From assembly GCF_011684115.1 (NCBI RefSeq), contig NZ_JAADJV010000001.1:1364001-1428000 (forward strand): a stretch of 64,000 nucleotides of DNA, read 5' to 3'. Source of the stretch: Rahnella aceris. Lineage in GTDB: Bacteria > Pseudomonadota > Gammaproteobacteria > Enterobacterales > Enterobacteriaceae. The notes under the pieces are model-generated. The model saw only the letters and a program-made list of their open reading frames with translations. It was not told where the DNA came from and did not search any database. A program made the position numbers and the translations under genes. Each line of letters opens with the position of its first letter. The first letter of the stretch is position 1. Shown here in pieces: positions 1 to 7,890 of the stretch.

Positions 1-388
1 TACCTTCCATGACGCGGATCAGAATGTCATCCGTCATGATGCGTACCTGGTTTGCCAGCTCAGTTCCGGTTTCTGTCAGTCTGATATCTTTCGAACGACG
101 ATCGGTTTCTCCGGGGCAGCGTTCCAGCAGGCCCAGCTCGGCGAGGCTGTCAAACAGGCGAATGGCGGTAGGGTGTTCCACTTCCAGCAACGCGGTCAGT
201 TCACCCTGAGGCAGGCGCCCGCTGGCGGCTTCAAGATGTAATAATACTTGCCCGCGAGCCAGTGTCAGACCAATGGTTTTGAAACGGGCATCACAATAAG
301 TCCGCAACTGACGGCCGATATGAATGGTTTCAGGCAGGAAACGGACGGCGGGAGAGGTGGCTTCCGGGCGGCGGCGTAATATGGTCAC
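1..388 (-). CDS. MarR-family transcriptional regulator (5' part only)
   Basis: Only the first 129 codons lie in the window; the gene runs off the left edge. I read it leftwards from a GTG at 388-386, with a GAGG about ten bases upstream. The visible protein has the MarR winged-helix layout: an N-terminal dimerisation helix, a segment HPTAIRLFDSLAELGLLER at about residues 70-90 that fits the recognition helix, and the wing motif DRRSKDIRLTETG. MarR proteins are dimeric DNA-binding regulators, often released by small aromatic or oxidising ligands. It is divergent from the VOC gene at 590, so the 200-bp gap between them probably holds both promoters and its operator. The ligand cannot be deduced. 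Confidence 0.85.
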   Translation of the reverse strand, partial: MTILRRRPEATSPAVRFLPETIHIGRQLRTYCDARFKTIGLTLARGQVLLHLEAASGRLPQGELTALLEVEHPTAIRLFDSLAELGLLERCPGETDRRSKDIRLTETGTELANQVRIMTDDILIRVMEG

Positions 389-589
389 AGGAGATCCTCA
401 ACGTCGGGGATTAGCAGGTTCTGAGACGTCAGATTAGCACGATAAGCAACATTTATCAGAAAAGGACGGGTGCCATTAACATTTTGAGACAAGTGGAAGG
501 GTTATCTAAGTAAAGTTTCCGGAAACTATTTATGCTATCCGGAAAGCCATTTTACCTGTTTGCTTTATCCCTCTGACGGAGAAAATACA

Positions 590-1003
590 ATGCAACCTGT
601 CATCAACATGATCACGCTGGGTGTTAAAGACCTGGCCGCTTCTACCGAATTTTATCAGCACGGACTGGGCTTTCCAAAAGTGGTTATCGATTCTGAAGGT
701 GTCAGTTTTTTTGAACTGGCAGGTGCCTGGCTTTCTCTGTTTCCGTGGGACGAACTGGCAAAAGATGCGCAAGTCAGCCCGGCAGGGAATGGTTTTCGCG
801 GTATGGCGCTGGCGCAAACGGTGGCCAGTGAAGCTAAAGTGGATGCCATTCTGGCTCAGGCAGTCAGTGCGGGAGGTAAAATGATTAAACCGGGACAGAA
901 AGTGTTCTGGGGGGGATATTCGGGTTATTTCGCCGATCCGGACGGACATCTGTGGGAAATCGCCTATAACCCGTTTATGACCATCGGGCCGCAGGAGAAA
1001 TGA
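590..1003 (+). CDS. VOC (glyoxalase/bleomycin-resistance fold) family protein
   Basis: A 137-residue single-domain protein of the vicinal-oxygen-chelate superfamily. It starts NMITLGVKDLAASTEFYQHG, the usual first beta-alpha unit, and ends with the FADPDGHLWEIAYNP signature (about residues 117-131) whose Glu is typically a metal ligand. I chose the ATG at 590 because GGAG lies about 10 bases upstream; an in-frame TTG at 560 has no ribosome site. Family members include glyoxalases, dioxygenases and binding proteins, so the substrate is open. It is divergent from the MarR gene, which is its most likely regulator (inference). A Ter site follows it closely. Confidence 0.85.
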   Translation: MQPVINMITLGVKDLAASTEFYQHGLGFPKVVIDSEGVSFFELAGAWLSLFPWDELAKDAQVSPAGNGFRGMALAQTVASEAKVDAILAQAVSAGGKMIKPGQKVFWGGYSGYFADPDGHLWEIAYNPFMTIGPQEK

Positions 1004-1029
1004 CGTTCATTCCTGGACGGCGAAATAGA

Positions 1030-1052
1030 TAATTAGTTACAACATACAGTGT
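1030..1052 (-). other. Ter site, minus orientation (Tus-binding replication arrest site)
   Basis: The minus strand reads TGTATGTTGTAACTAATT around 1031-1049, containing the invariant Ter core GTATGTTGTAACTA (1034-1047) and the conserved G at Ter position 6 (base pair 1047). That G:C pair forms the Tus lock at the non-permissive face in E. coli. By that polarity this site stops forks travelling leftwards and lets rightward forks pass. It lies in the intergenic space between the convergent VOC and GAPDH genes. A tus gene is present 7.5 kb away. Confidence 0.9.
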
Positions 1053-1081
1053 ATTTTATTAAAAATAGTGATCGTCTTTGA

Positions 1082-1113
1082 CATATAAAAAGACACCGCA
1101 TAAAGCGGTGTCT
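1082..1113 (-). terminator. Rho-independent terminator of the GAPDH gene
   Basis: An inverted repeat AGACACCGC / GCGGTGTCT (1091-1099 and 1105-1113) with a 5-base loop is followed on the minus strand by TTTTTATATG. It sits 29 bp past the stop codon of the minus-strand GAPDH gene. Confidence 0.85.
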
Positions 1114-1141
1114 GTCATTATTCTGGCAGGAAAAGAGGAGG

Positions 1142-2152
1142 TTATAAACCGCGTTTTTCCATTAACAGGGCCAGATCGACCAGGCGGTTTGAAAAGCCCC
1201 ATTCGTTATCATACCAGGCGAGAATTTTCACCAGCTTGCCGCCAATCACCAATGTTGAAAGCCCGTCAATAATGGATGAACGCGGATCACCGCGATAATC
1301 GCTCGACACCAGCGGCTCCTCGCTGTAACCCAGAATGCCTTTAAGCGGGCCGGATTCAGCCGCCTTACGAAACGCGGCGTTAATTTCTTCAACAGTCGCT
1401 TCGCGTTTAAGGTTAACGGTTAAATCGACGATGGAAACCACCGGCACCGGAACACGTAGTGAATAACCGGTCATGCGTCCGTCCAGTTCCGGGATAACTT
1501 TCCCGATCGCTTTCGCTGCGCCGCTGGAATACGGAACAATGGAAACCGCGGCCGCACGCGCACCCCGTAAATCTTTTTCAGGTTGATCATGCAACGCCTG
1601 GCTGTTGGTGTAGGCGTGAGTGGTGTTCATCAGGCCGTGTTCAATGCCGAAGGTCTGATGCAGAACCTGAGCGGCAGGGGCCAGACCGTTGGTGGTACAA
1701 CTGCCGTTGCTGACCACTTTGTGTTTTGCCGGGTCGTAATCGCTGTCATTAACGCCCATCACAATAGTAATGTCATCATTTTTGGCCGGTGCGGAAATAA
1801 TGACGCGTTTTGCTCCGCCCCGGGTGATGTGAACTTCCGCTTTAGCTTTTTCAGTAAAGAAGCCGGTAGCTTCAATAACGATATCAACGCCCACAGAGCT
1901 CCACGGAATTGCAGCGGGATCCCTTTCTGAGAAAACGCGTACCGGTTTTCCATCAACCCGTAATTCGCCTTCACCCGCTTCGACGTCAGCTTTTAACGTG
2001 CCTGAGAGTGAGTCATATTTCAGAAGATGAGCGAGAGTCTTACTGTCCGTAAGATCATTAATTGCCACCACCTGGAAGTCATCCCGCCCGAGTGCGGCGC
2101 GCAAAACATTCCGTCCAATCCTGCCAAAACCATTGATACCTACTTTGACCAT
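1142..2152 (-). CDS. gap: Type I glyceraldehyde-3-phosphate dehydrogenase paralogue
   Basis: A 336-residue NAD-linked GAPDH, which oxidatively phosphorylates glyceraldehyde-3-phosphate to 1,3-bisphosphoglycerate. It shows the Rossmann start KVGINGFGRIGRN, Asp33 (INDL) expected for NAD preference, catalytic Cys152 in SNGSCTTNGLAP and catalytic His179 in NTTHAYTNS. The second cysteine of the usual SCTTNCLAP motif is Gly156 here, and the sequence differs enough from E. coli GapA that this looks like a second, specialised GAPDH rather than the housekeeping enzyme. The start at 2152 has AAGGAG six bases upstream; an upstream in-frame ATG would overlap the promoter. A GlxA-type regulator lies 78 bp upstream on the same strand and may control it (inference). 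Confidence 0.9.
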   Translation of the reverse strand: MVKVGINGFGRIGRNVLRAALGRDDFQVVAINDLTDSKTLAHLLKYDSLSGTLKADVEAGEGELRVDGKPVRVFSERDPAAIPWSSVGVDIVIEATGFFTEKAKAEVHITRGGAKRVIISAPAKNDDITIVMGVNDSDYDPAKHKVVSNGSCTTNGLAPAAQVLHQTFGIEHGLMNTTHAYTNSQALHDQPEKDLRGARAAAVSIVPYSSGAAKAIGKVIPELDGRMTGYSLRVPVPVVSIVDLTVNLKREATVEEINAAFRKAAESGPLKGILGYSEEPLVSSDYRGDPRSSIIDGLSTLVIGGKLVKILAWYDNEWGFSNRLVDLALLMEKRGL

Positions 2153-2230
2153 GATGAACTCCTTAGTTATCTGCTTTACAGTTAATCTAGTACGCAGGAG
2201 GGTTGGCGTAAATGACAATAAAAGATCAAT

Positions 2231-3220
2231 TTACGCCAAATATCTGGAGCAAAAGCGTTCTCTGTATTCTGTCGGTGTCAGTTGTAAATTTCGTTCAAAA
2301 ACGCGGCGCAGGTTCAGCCCGCCGCCGAAGCCGGTCGTGAGGGCGATACGATCTATGTTTTGTGTTGTTTGTTCCAGAAGCTGTCGCGCGGCACTCAGCC
2401 TGACTTCCTCAACATATTTTGCCGGGGTTATGCCGGTTTCGCGTGTGAAAACGCGCGTGAAGTTTCGCGGACTCATCGCGACACGTTCAGCAAGGTTTTC
2501 GACAGATAAATCGCTGTTGAGATTCTCAGGTAACCAGGCCTGAAGTTCGCGGATAGAGCCATTGCTGGCCTGATTCAAAAGATAGCGGCTAAATTGCGAC
2601 TGTCCACCCGGACGCCGGAGAAACATTACTAAATCCTGAGCAACATTTTTAGCGATGCTGAAACCATGATCTTCTTCGACCAATGCAAGAGTGAGGTCAA
2701 AGCCGGAGCTGACGCCACCTGACGTCCAGACCGGACCGTCCTGAACATACATCGGGCCGCGTTCCACGGTCACCTGCGGGTATTGTGCCTGCAGGGTGTC
2801 GATCAGACGCCAGTGTGTGGTGGCGTGTCGGCCGTTGAGTAATCCCGCCTGGGCGAGCAACACCGCGCCGCCACAAACAGATACCACACGGCGGGCATGC
2901 GGCGCAGCCTGTTGCAGCCAGCGGACAACGTTTGAGCCTTCTTCTTCAGATAAGCCTTTACCGGTGACTAAGATAGTGTCGCGGGTCAATGTGGGGTCAA
3001 GATCGCATAACCGGTGATCCGCGAGAAGGTTAAGCCCTGAGACACCGTGAATCACACGGTGCGGTTGCGTAGTGGCCACAGTCACCTGATAAGGCGCAAT
3101 TTTGGAGTCAGACGTGGCGTGGAGAGGCAACAGACGATTTGCCTGCATGAGGATATCAGCAATGCCTGCTGCTTCGAATAACATGCCCCCGTCGGGGACG
3201 ATAATCAGGAATGTGTTCAT
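2231..3220 (-). CDS. GlxA-family (DJ-1/PfpI + AraC HTH) transcriptional regulator
   Basis: A 329-residue protein with an N-terminal DJ-1/PfpI-like domain (about residues 1-200) and a C-terminal AraC/XylS double helix-turn-helix (about 215-320; LSVENLAERVAMSPRNFTRV is its first HTH). The DJ-1 elbow appears as SVCGGAVLLAQAGLL, with a cysteine, but in this group the domain generally senses or dimerises rather than catalyses. It is transcribed towards the GAPDH gene, which starts 78 bp after it, so autoregulation plus control of that gene is plausible. A paralogue in the opposite orientation lies on the other side of dif (6046-7008). The effector is unknown. Confidence 0.88.
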   Translation of the reverse strand: MNTFLIIVPDGGMLFEAAGIADILMQANRLLPLHATSDSKIAPYQVTVATTQPHRVIHGVSGLNLLADHRLCDLDPTLTRDTILVTGKGLSEEEGSNVVRWLQQAAPHARRVVSVCGGAVLLAQAGLLNGRHATTHWRLIDTLQAQYPQVTVERGPMYVQDGPVWTSGGVSSGFDLTLALVEEDHGFSIAKNVAQDLVMFLRRPGGQSQFSRYLLNQASNGSIRELQAWLPENLNSDLSVENLAERVAMSPRNFTRVFTRETGITPAKYVEEVRLSAARQLLEQTTQNIDRIALTTGFGGGLNLRRVFERNLQLTPTEYRERFCSRYLA

Positions 3221-3438
3221 GGCATTAAAAATACAATGTGTATTAAATAAGTCAAATCTGCGAATACTGTTATTGAATCACTCAGCCAGTAAATTAACGT
3301 GAAAGCAGGGCGCAGGGACCGGATTTCGCACTTTTGATACCGTTGAATGTCAGAAAATCCCTCATAAATACATGACCCTGAGTGACGATAGCGGTATCTT
3401 ATCAGCCGGAGAAACGTTCATTTAGATCCTGGAAGATT

Positions 3439-4044
3439 ATGATTTCATTATTCAAAAAAACTTCACAATTCAGCATGTTGGTTATGCTGATGATTTTGGC
3501 TGGCTGCTCGGGCAAACCTCATTATAAGAAATACGACACCCATGCCTTTGATGATGAGATTGAAGATGCTGCCGATGAATACAAAGTTGACCGTAAACTG
3601 GTGAAGGCAATCATTCAGGTCGAATCCGGATTTAATCCCAAAGCAGTCAGTCCATCTAATGCTATTGGTCTGATGCAGCTGAAAGCATCGACCAGCGGTT
3701 GCGATGCATATCGTTATAAAGGTAAACGCGGTTGCCCGGACGACGATGATTTGCTGGATCCGGAAACCAACATTGATCTGGGAACGGCATACATCAGTGC
3801 ATTGCAACGTCAGCAACTTAACTGGATTAACGATCCGCTGACGCGCCGTTATGCCACAGAAGTCGCGTATGCCAACGGTGCGGGAGCGTTACTTAGAACG
3901 TTTTCCAGTAACCGGCAGACGGCAATCCAGATGATTAATCAACTGACGCCGGAAGCTTTTAACTGGCATGTTCGTCAGTATCATCCGGCGCCGCAGGCAC
4001 CCAGATACATGGCCAAAGTCGAAAAAGCCTATGCCGGTTTATAG
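3439..4044 (+). CDS. emtA: Membrane-bound lytic murein transglycosylase E (lipoprotein)
   Basis: A 201-residue lipoprotein of the Slt family. It has a hydrophobic N-terminus ending in the lipobox LAGC (acylated Cys23). The catalytic Glu62 lies in IIQVESGFNP and is followed by AIGLMQLKAS, the standard goose-lysozyme-like signature. The length is close to E. coli EmtA (about 203 residues). The enzyme cleaves peptidoglycan glycan strands to 1,6-anhydromuropeptides from the outer membrane. I chose the ATG at 3439, preceded by GGAAG, because it puts the signal peptide directly at the start; an in-frame upstream start at 3382 would add 19 non-signal residues. It stands alone, with divergent or unrelated neighbours. 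Confidence 0.92.
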   Translation: MISLFKKTSQFSMLVMLMILAGCSGKPHYKKYDTHAFDDEIEDAADEYKVDRKLVKAIIQVESGFNPKAVSPSNAIGLMQLKASTSGCDAYRYKGKRGCPDDDDLLDPETNIDLGTAYISALQRQQLNWINDPLTRRYATEVAYANGAGALLRTFSSNRQTAIQMINQLTPEAFNWHVRQYHPAPQAPRYMAKVEKAYAGL

Positions 4045-4167
4045 TGTTTAGAGCACTGAAAAATGGACGTGCTACGTGAAATCTGCAGTACAACTATGCT
4101 GTTCAATTCTCAGAATTCACGTAGCGCGATCAATTTGAAACCCTGAAAGTCCGGACGGAGGTGGTGA

Positions 4168-4407
4168 ATGCCAGATAACATATTCACAGATATTCCTGAA
4201 GCTGCACGCAATGGTGAAGGCGAGACCTTTGAAGAGTTGCTGACACGACCCGGTATTCGTATTGAGCGGATTATTTCCACAGGACAAGCCAGCCCGACGG
4301 GATTCTGGTATTGCCAGACGCATGACGAATGGATACTGATCTTGCAAGGTTCGGCTGAGCAGGTGAGGCAGAATGAGGAAAATGATGGCGTCTGGTGCGT
4401 AAGCTGA
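4168..4407 (+). pseudogene. Truncated cupin-domain protein ending at dif
   Basis: The 79-codon frame begins MPDNIFTDIPEAARNGEGET after a good GGAGG and matches the first two thirds of small cupins (about 105-110 residues) that carry the segment TGFWYCQTHDEWILILQGSA. After that point it departs from the family: the expected second half of the barrel, with its metal-ligand His and the PAHxxHRV-type segment, is missing and is not found in either other frame. The frame stops at 4405-4407, six bases before dif. I read this as a gene whose 3' end was lost in an event at or near dif. A functional short cupin is less likely because half of the barrel is gone. Confidence 0.7.
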
Positions 4408-4413
4408 TATCAT

Positions 4414-4441
4414 ATTTAACATAATATACATTATGCGCACT
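4414..4441 (-). other. dif site (XerC/XerD chromosome dimer resolution site)
   Basis: The minus strand carries the E. coli dif sequence with one difference at the outermost base: half-site GTGCGCATAA (XerC arm), central TGTATA, and TTATGTTAAAT (XerD arm). XerC and XerD recombine two copies of this site, activated by FtsK, to resolve dimer chromosomes. It lies between the truncated cupin gene and a metallophosphoesterase gene. It is 3.4 kb from the minus-strand Ter and 3.3 kb from the first plus-strand Ter, so it marks the centre of the terminus. Confidence 0.97.
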
Positions 4442-4510
4442 TTGATTATCCGTTCTATATCCTCTACATTGTTCTTATTCTGATAACGGGAAATCCTCCC
4501 GGAGGTTTTG

Positions 4511-5248
4511 GTGATTATCGCTCAGGTGTCTGACATTCATGCCGCAGAAAATAATGATAACCTCGCACGCTTTGAACGCGCACTGACGTGGATTGATCTC
4601 ATTACGCCTGACGCCCTTGTGCTGACCGGTGATTTGATTGACGACAACTGGCGTGATGGTTATGCCGCTATCGCCGCTCAGCTGAATAAAAGATCTTACC
4701 CGTCATTCATATTGCCCGGTAATTCAGACGACCGTGCAGCAATGAAATCAATTTTGCATTGCCATTACTGGTGCAATTCCGGCGAAAATGACGCGCTGCA
4801 TTTTGTCGCGGACATCGGTGAACTCCGCCTTATCGGCCTTGATACCACCATCCAGGGAAATCCCGCAGGAGCCATTGGCGAACATCTGCCGTGGCTGGCC
4901 GATAATCTGATCAGCGACGGTTCCGCGAATTCCATTCTTTTCATGCATCATCCGGTTATCCGCAGCGGCATTCCGCCTTTAGATCAGATAATGTGTCGCG
5001 ATGTGGTAAAACTGGCTGAGTTTTTAAGTGAGCATCCGCGAAAACCCATCGCTATCTCAGCAGGTCATGTTCACCGGTCAATGGCCGGGCAACTGGCCGG
5101 AATACCGGCTTATATTTGCGGCTCCATCTGCCCGGAAAATCCTTTGTGGCTTGGCACGGCAATTGTTCCTCCCGTGAACAACTTCTTGTCATTTATGATT
5201 CACAGATACAATGACGGTGAGATGGTTAGCCACCCTGTCCTTCTTTAA
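4511..5248 (+). CDS. Calcineurin-like metallophosphoesterase, class III cyclic-nucleotide phosphodiesterase type
   Basis: A 245-residue protein with the complete binuclear-metal signature of the Icc/CpdA group: VSDIH (Asp8, His10), LTGDLIDD (Asp41), LPGNSDDR (Asn71; GNHD in most members), MHHPV and AGHVHRS. Such enzymes hydrolyse phosphodiesters, in some cases 3',5'-cAMP. It is shorter than E. coli CpdA (275 residues) and not clearly orthologous, so the substrate is uncertain. The start is a GTG at 4511 five bases after GGAGG; a TTG at 4508 is the alternative. The gene starts 70 bp right of dif, so its promoter must lie around dif. Confidence 0.85.
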   Translation: MIIAQVSDIHAAENNDNLARFERALTWIDLITPDALVLTGDLIDDNWRDGYAAIAAQLNKRSYPSFILPGNSDDRAAMKSILHCHYWCNSGENDALHFVADIGELRLIGLDTTIQGNPAGAIGEHLPWLADNLISDGSANSILFMHHPVIRSGIPPLDQIMCRDVVKLAEFLSEHPRKPIAISAGHVHRSMAGQLAGIPAYICGSICPENPLWLGTAIVPPVNNFLSFMIHRYNDGEMVSHPVLL

Positions 5249-5317
5249 TATCTGCCTGATATATGCGCACGCTATACCATCAACCGGACGTTCTCTCTAT
5301 TTAACGCAGGAAACCTC

Positions 5318-5623
5318 ATGAAAAATATCACTTTTTACAGTCGTTTTGAGGCTGACATTCTTGCTGGCCGTAAAACGATCACCCTGCGTGAAGCCAGCGA
5401 CGCGGATTTTACAGCAGGCAATCAGGTTCGCGTCAGCCGTTATGAAGATGACGTGTTTTTCTGCAACATTGAAATTATCGCTGTCACTGGTGTACAGTTC
5501 GACGATCTCAACGATCAGCACGCGGTGCAGGAAAACATGACACTGGAAGAACTTAAACAGGTCATCAGCGAGATTTATCCGGGGCTGAAATCACTGTTTA
5601 TGATTGAATTTCGTCTTCTTTAA
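5318..5623 (+). CDS. yqfB: N4-acetylcytidine amidohydrolase (ASCH domain)
   Basis: A 101-residue ASCH-domain protein closely resembling E. coli YqfB, with shared blocks DILAGRKTIT and QENMTLEELK. YqfB hydrolyses N4-acetylcytidine to cytidine and acetate, and the proposed catalytic triad Lys-Thr-Glu is conserved as Lys19, Thr22 and Glu72. The start has AGGA a few bases upstream. It is monocistronic and follows the metallophosphoesterase at a 69-bp distance. Confidence 0.92.
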   Translation: MKNITFYSRFEADILAGRKTITLREASDADFTAGNQVRVSRYEDDVFFCNIEIIAVTGVQFDDLNDQHAVQENMTLEELKQVISEIYPGLKSLFMIEFRLL

Positions 5624-5698
5624 TTGCGTGTGGCGCGCCGGGATCCCTTCTCCACGCGCCCTTTTCTTCTCATCAGCCATTCCAGCGGGAATTGCGGA

Positions 5699-5929
5699 TC
5701 ACTGAACAGAAATTTCGCGTGTCAGCCCCACATCGTGGAACATACAGCCAATATAAAGCAGCTCATGATCAACCTTTAGCTGACGTTGTTGCCCGGCCAG
5801 CGCGGCCCAGTAATATACACGGCTGGAATGATGAAACAGTAAATCGGATTCCATATCACGGACCCGTTCTGTTGCTTCACGGGCCATTTTGCTGTCGGGA
5901 ATGCGGATACCCTTAATGTTCAGAGTCAT
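5699..5929 (-). pseudogene. Truncated HD-domain phosphohydrolase
   Basis: The 76-codon frame starts with MTLNIKGIRIPDSKMAREAT after AGGA and matches the N-terminus of HD-domain proteins of about 210 residues. It keeps the first histidine region (LLFHHSSRVYYWA) and the HD dyad (IGCMFHDVGLT) and then stops. The distal His and Asp needed to complete the metal site are absent. The DNA beyond the stop does not continue the family in any frame, so this is a 3' deletion rather than a point nonsense change. It is divergent from the GlxA regulator at 6046, an arrangement I recall for intact versions of this pair. Confidence 0.75.
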
Positions 5930-6045
5930 AGTATTTGTCCTGTTGGGTTGAATAGAGTCAGCATAAGCGGCAAGATAAATGTCATCAATCATCGTAATAT
6001 GACGTTATGAGACATAATTGTTCATTTGCGACAGGAAATATTCAA

Positions 6046-7008
6046 ATGCCAAAACACATCATTATTCTCGCCGTGCCGGGCGTGCAACTTCTCGATGTCT
6101 CCGGTCCGCTGGATGTTTTCGCTGAAGCCAACCGGCAACGCGGCCGCGACGTTTATACCCTGAGCGTGATGGCGATTGGCGACGATCCCGTTGTACGCAC
6201 CTCTTCCGGCGCGCGTCTGTTTGCAGATCTCACTCTTGCAACCCCACTTCCCGCTGCCGTCGATACTTTTCTGGTCGCAGGCGCACCTGTGCTTGAGACA
6301 TTCCTGCGGGATGAAAAATTAAAAGACGGGATCCGTACCTGGAGCCACCATGCGAAGCGTTTTGGTTCCGTGTGCAGCGGTGCGTTATTACTTGCCGCCG
6401 CCGGGTTGCTTGACGACCGGCGCGTGACCACACACTGGTCCGTCGCCGCAAAGCTAAGCGAAGAGTATCCGCGGGTGAATGTCGAAGCTGACGCTATTTT
6501 TATTGCCGAGGGTGAGCTGAGAACAGCAGCAGGTGTCACCTCCGGGCTGGATTTAGCCCTGAATATGGTGGAAGAAGATCTTGGACGGGAAACCGCGCTG
6601 GATGTCGCTTCGCAACTGGTGATGTTCTTCAAACGTCCCGGCGGGCAGTTGCAGTTCAGCCGCCATGGTCAGGCGTCGCTGAGTGGCCGGTCAGCATTAC
6701 AGGACGTACAGCGGTGGGTGATGAATTCGCTCGACCAACCGCATAATGTGCAAAGCCTGGCTGTTCATATGGGGATCAGTGTCCGCCATCTGACGCGTTT
6801 GTTTAATCAGGCGCTGCGGCAATCACCGGCAGAATGGCTGGAACAGCAACGGATATTTCACGCGCGGCAACTGCTGGAAACGGGGGAAATGGCGGTGAAG
6901 CAGGTTGCGGCACAGTGCGGATTTTCCAGCGTTGATATCTTGCGACGTGCGTTCGTCAGGCAATTATCCGTGACACCGTCACAATATCAAAAGCAGTATT
7001 CCCGTTGA
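6046..7008 (+). CDS. GlxA-family (DJ-1/PfpI + AraC HTH) transcriptional regulator, second copy
   Basis: A 320-residue protein with the same architecture as the gene at 2231-3220: a DJ-1/PfpI domain (GSVCSGALLLAAAGLL elbow, then VTTHWS) and a C-terminal AraC HTH pair (QSLAVHMGISVRHLTRLF, then VKQVAAQCGFSSVDILRRAF). The two proteins are clearly paralogous but far from identical. I chose the ATG at 6046, preceded by AGGAA at nine bases; an ATG at 6007 would add 13 residues with no good ribosome site. It is divergent from the truncated HD gene, its likely former target. Confidence 0.87.
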   Translation: MPKHIIILAVPGVQLLDVSGPLDVFAEANRQRGRDVYTLSVMAIGDDPVVRTSSGARLFADLTLATPLPAAVDTFLVAGAPVLETFLRDEKLKDGIRTWSHHAKRFGSVCSGALLLAAAGLLDDRRVTTHWSVAAKLSEEYPRVNVEADAIFIAEGELRTAAGVTSGLDLALNMVEEDLGRETALDVASQLVMFFKRPGGQLQFSRHGQASLSGRSALQDVQRWVMNSLDQPHNVQSLAVHMGISVRHLTRLFNQALRQSPAEWLEQQRIFHARQLLETGEMAVKQVAAQCGFSSVDILRRAFVRQLSVTPSQYQKQYSR

Positions 7009-7024
7009 AAAAACCTTCGAGAAA

Positions 7025-7591
7025 TCAGGCTTCTTTTGCTACCTGAGCACGCCGGAAACAATCCGGATGATGGGTATTAATCAGGCCGGTAGCTTCCAGC
7101 CAGGCATAGACTATTGTCGGGCCGACAAACTTGAATCCACGCTTTTTGAGATCTTTTGAAATCTGATCAGACAGCGCATCTTTAGTCGGAACCGGCCCGG
7201 TATGCTGAATCGCCTTCCCGCCGATTTGCGCCCAAATCCACTCACCAAAATCTTCACCCGCTTGCTGCATGGACAGATAGGCCCGGGCGTTGCTGACAAC
7301 CGCCGTGATTTTGCTGCGGGAGCGGATAATATCGGCGTTATTCACCAGCCTTTCGATGTCTTCTTCGGTAAATTCTGCGACTTTCTCGGGTATAAAATCG
7401 CAGAAGGCCAGGCGCAAGGCATCCCTTTTTTTCAGCACGATCCGCCAGGATAATCCGGCCTGAAAGCCATCAAGCATCAGCTTTTCCCACAGTGCACGGC
7501 TGTCACGTACCGGCTTGCCCCATTCATCATCATGATAGTCAATCATCATCGGGTCACTCGTGCCCCACGGGCAACGGATCAGATCTGTCAT
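7025..7591 (-). CDS. tag: DNA-3-methyladenine glycosylase I
   Basis: A 188-residue base-excision repair glycosylase that removes 3-methyladenine from alkylated DNA. The zinc 'snap' ligands are present: Cys7 (CPWG), His20 (YHDDEWG), and His174 and Cys178 (THHPDCFR). The base-binding loop GFQAGLSW and the following VLKKR are typical. The position equivalent to E. coli Glu38, which recognises the flipped base, is Asp41 here. The gene is convergent with the GlxA gene, the stop codons being 16 bp apart, and is the last gene inside the fork trap before the plus-strand Ter. Confidence 0.93.
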   Translation of the reverse strand: MTDLIRCPWGTSDPMMIDYHDDEWGKPVRDSRALWEKLMLDGFQAGLSWRIVLKKRDALRLAFCDFIPEKVAEFTEEDIERLVNNADIIRSRSKITAVVSNARAYLSMQQAGEDFGEWIWAQIGGKAIQHTGPVPTKDALSDQISKDLKKRGFKFVGPTIVYAWLEATGLINTHHPDCFRRAQVAKEA

Positions 7592-7740
7592 CGCGAACTC
7601 CTGAAAGCAGAAAGTTCTTTATTCTAACCTGACCCGTGCATGGAAGGGGTAAACTTCTTCTTCACCCTGCTGAGCGAGTATCACACTGAATTTAATGATT
7701 TCACAGATGTTTATGTGTGCACATTTATTGGTTATGGGTA

Positions 7741-7763
7741 TCACCGAATGTTGTAACTAATTT
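7741..7763 (+). other. Ter site, plus orientation (upstream copy)
   Basis: The plus strand reads GAATGTTGTAACTAAT from 7746. It matches the consensus AGNATGTTGTAAYTAA except at the first A, and keeps the lock-forming G6 at 7746 and the core ATGTTGTAACTAA. With E. coli polarity it arrests forks moving rightwards. It lies in the 299-bp non-coding gap between tag and the ADP-ribosyltransferase-like gene. Confidence 0.88.
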
Positions 7764-7890
7764 ATGAGTCATGATTTTGCATAAATGAAATTCTATCCCC
7801 CGGTCTTTTCGGTGGCAGAGATTGATTTACGTCATCATCCTTTTTGGGCATAGGAATTATATTACGCTTCTTTATAAACAGGATGGAACC

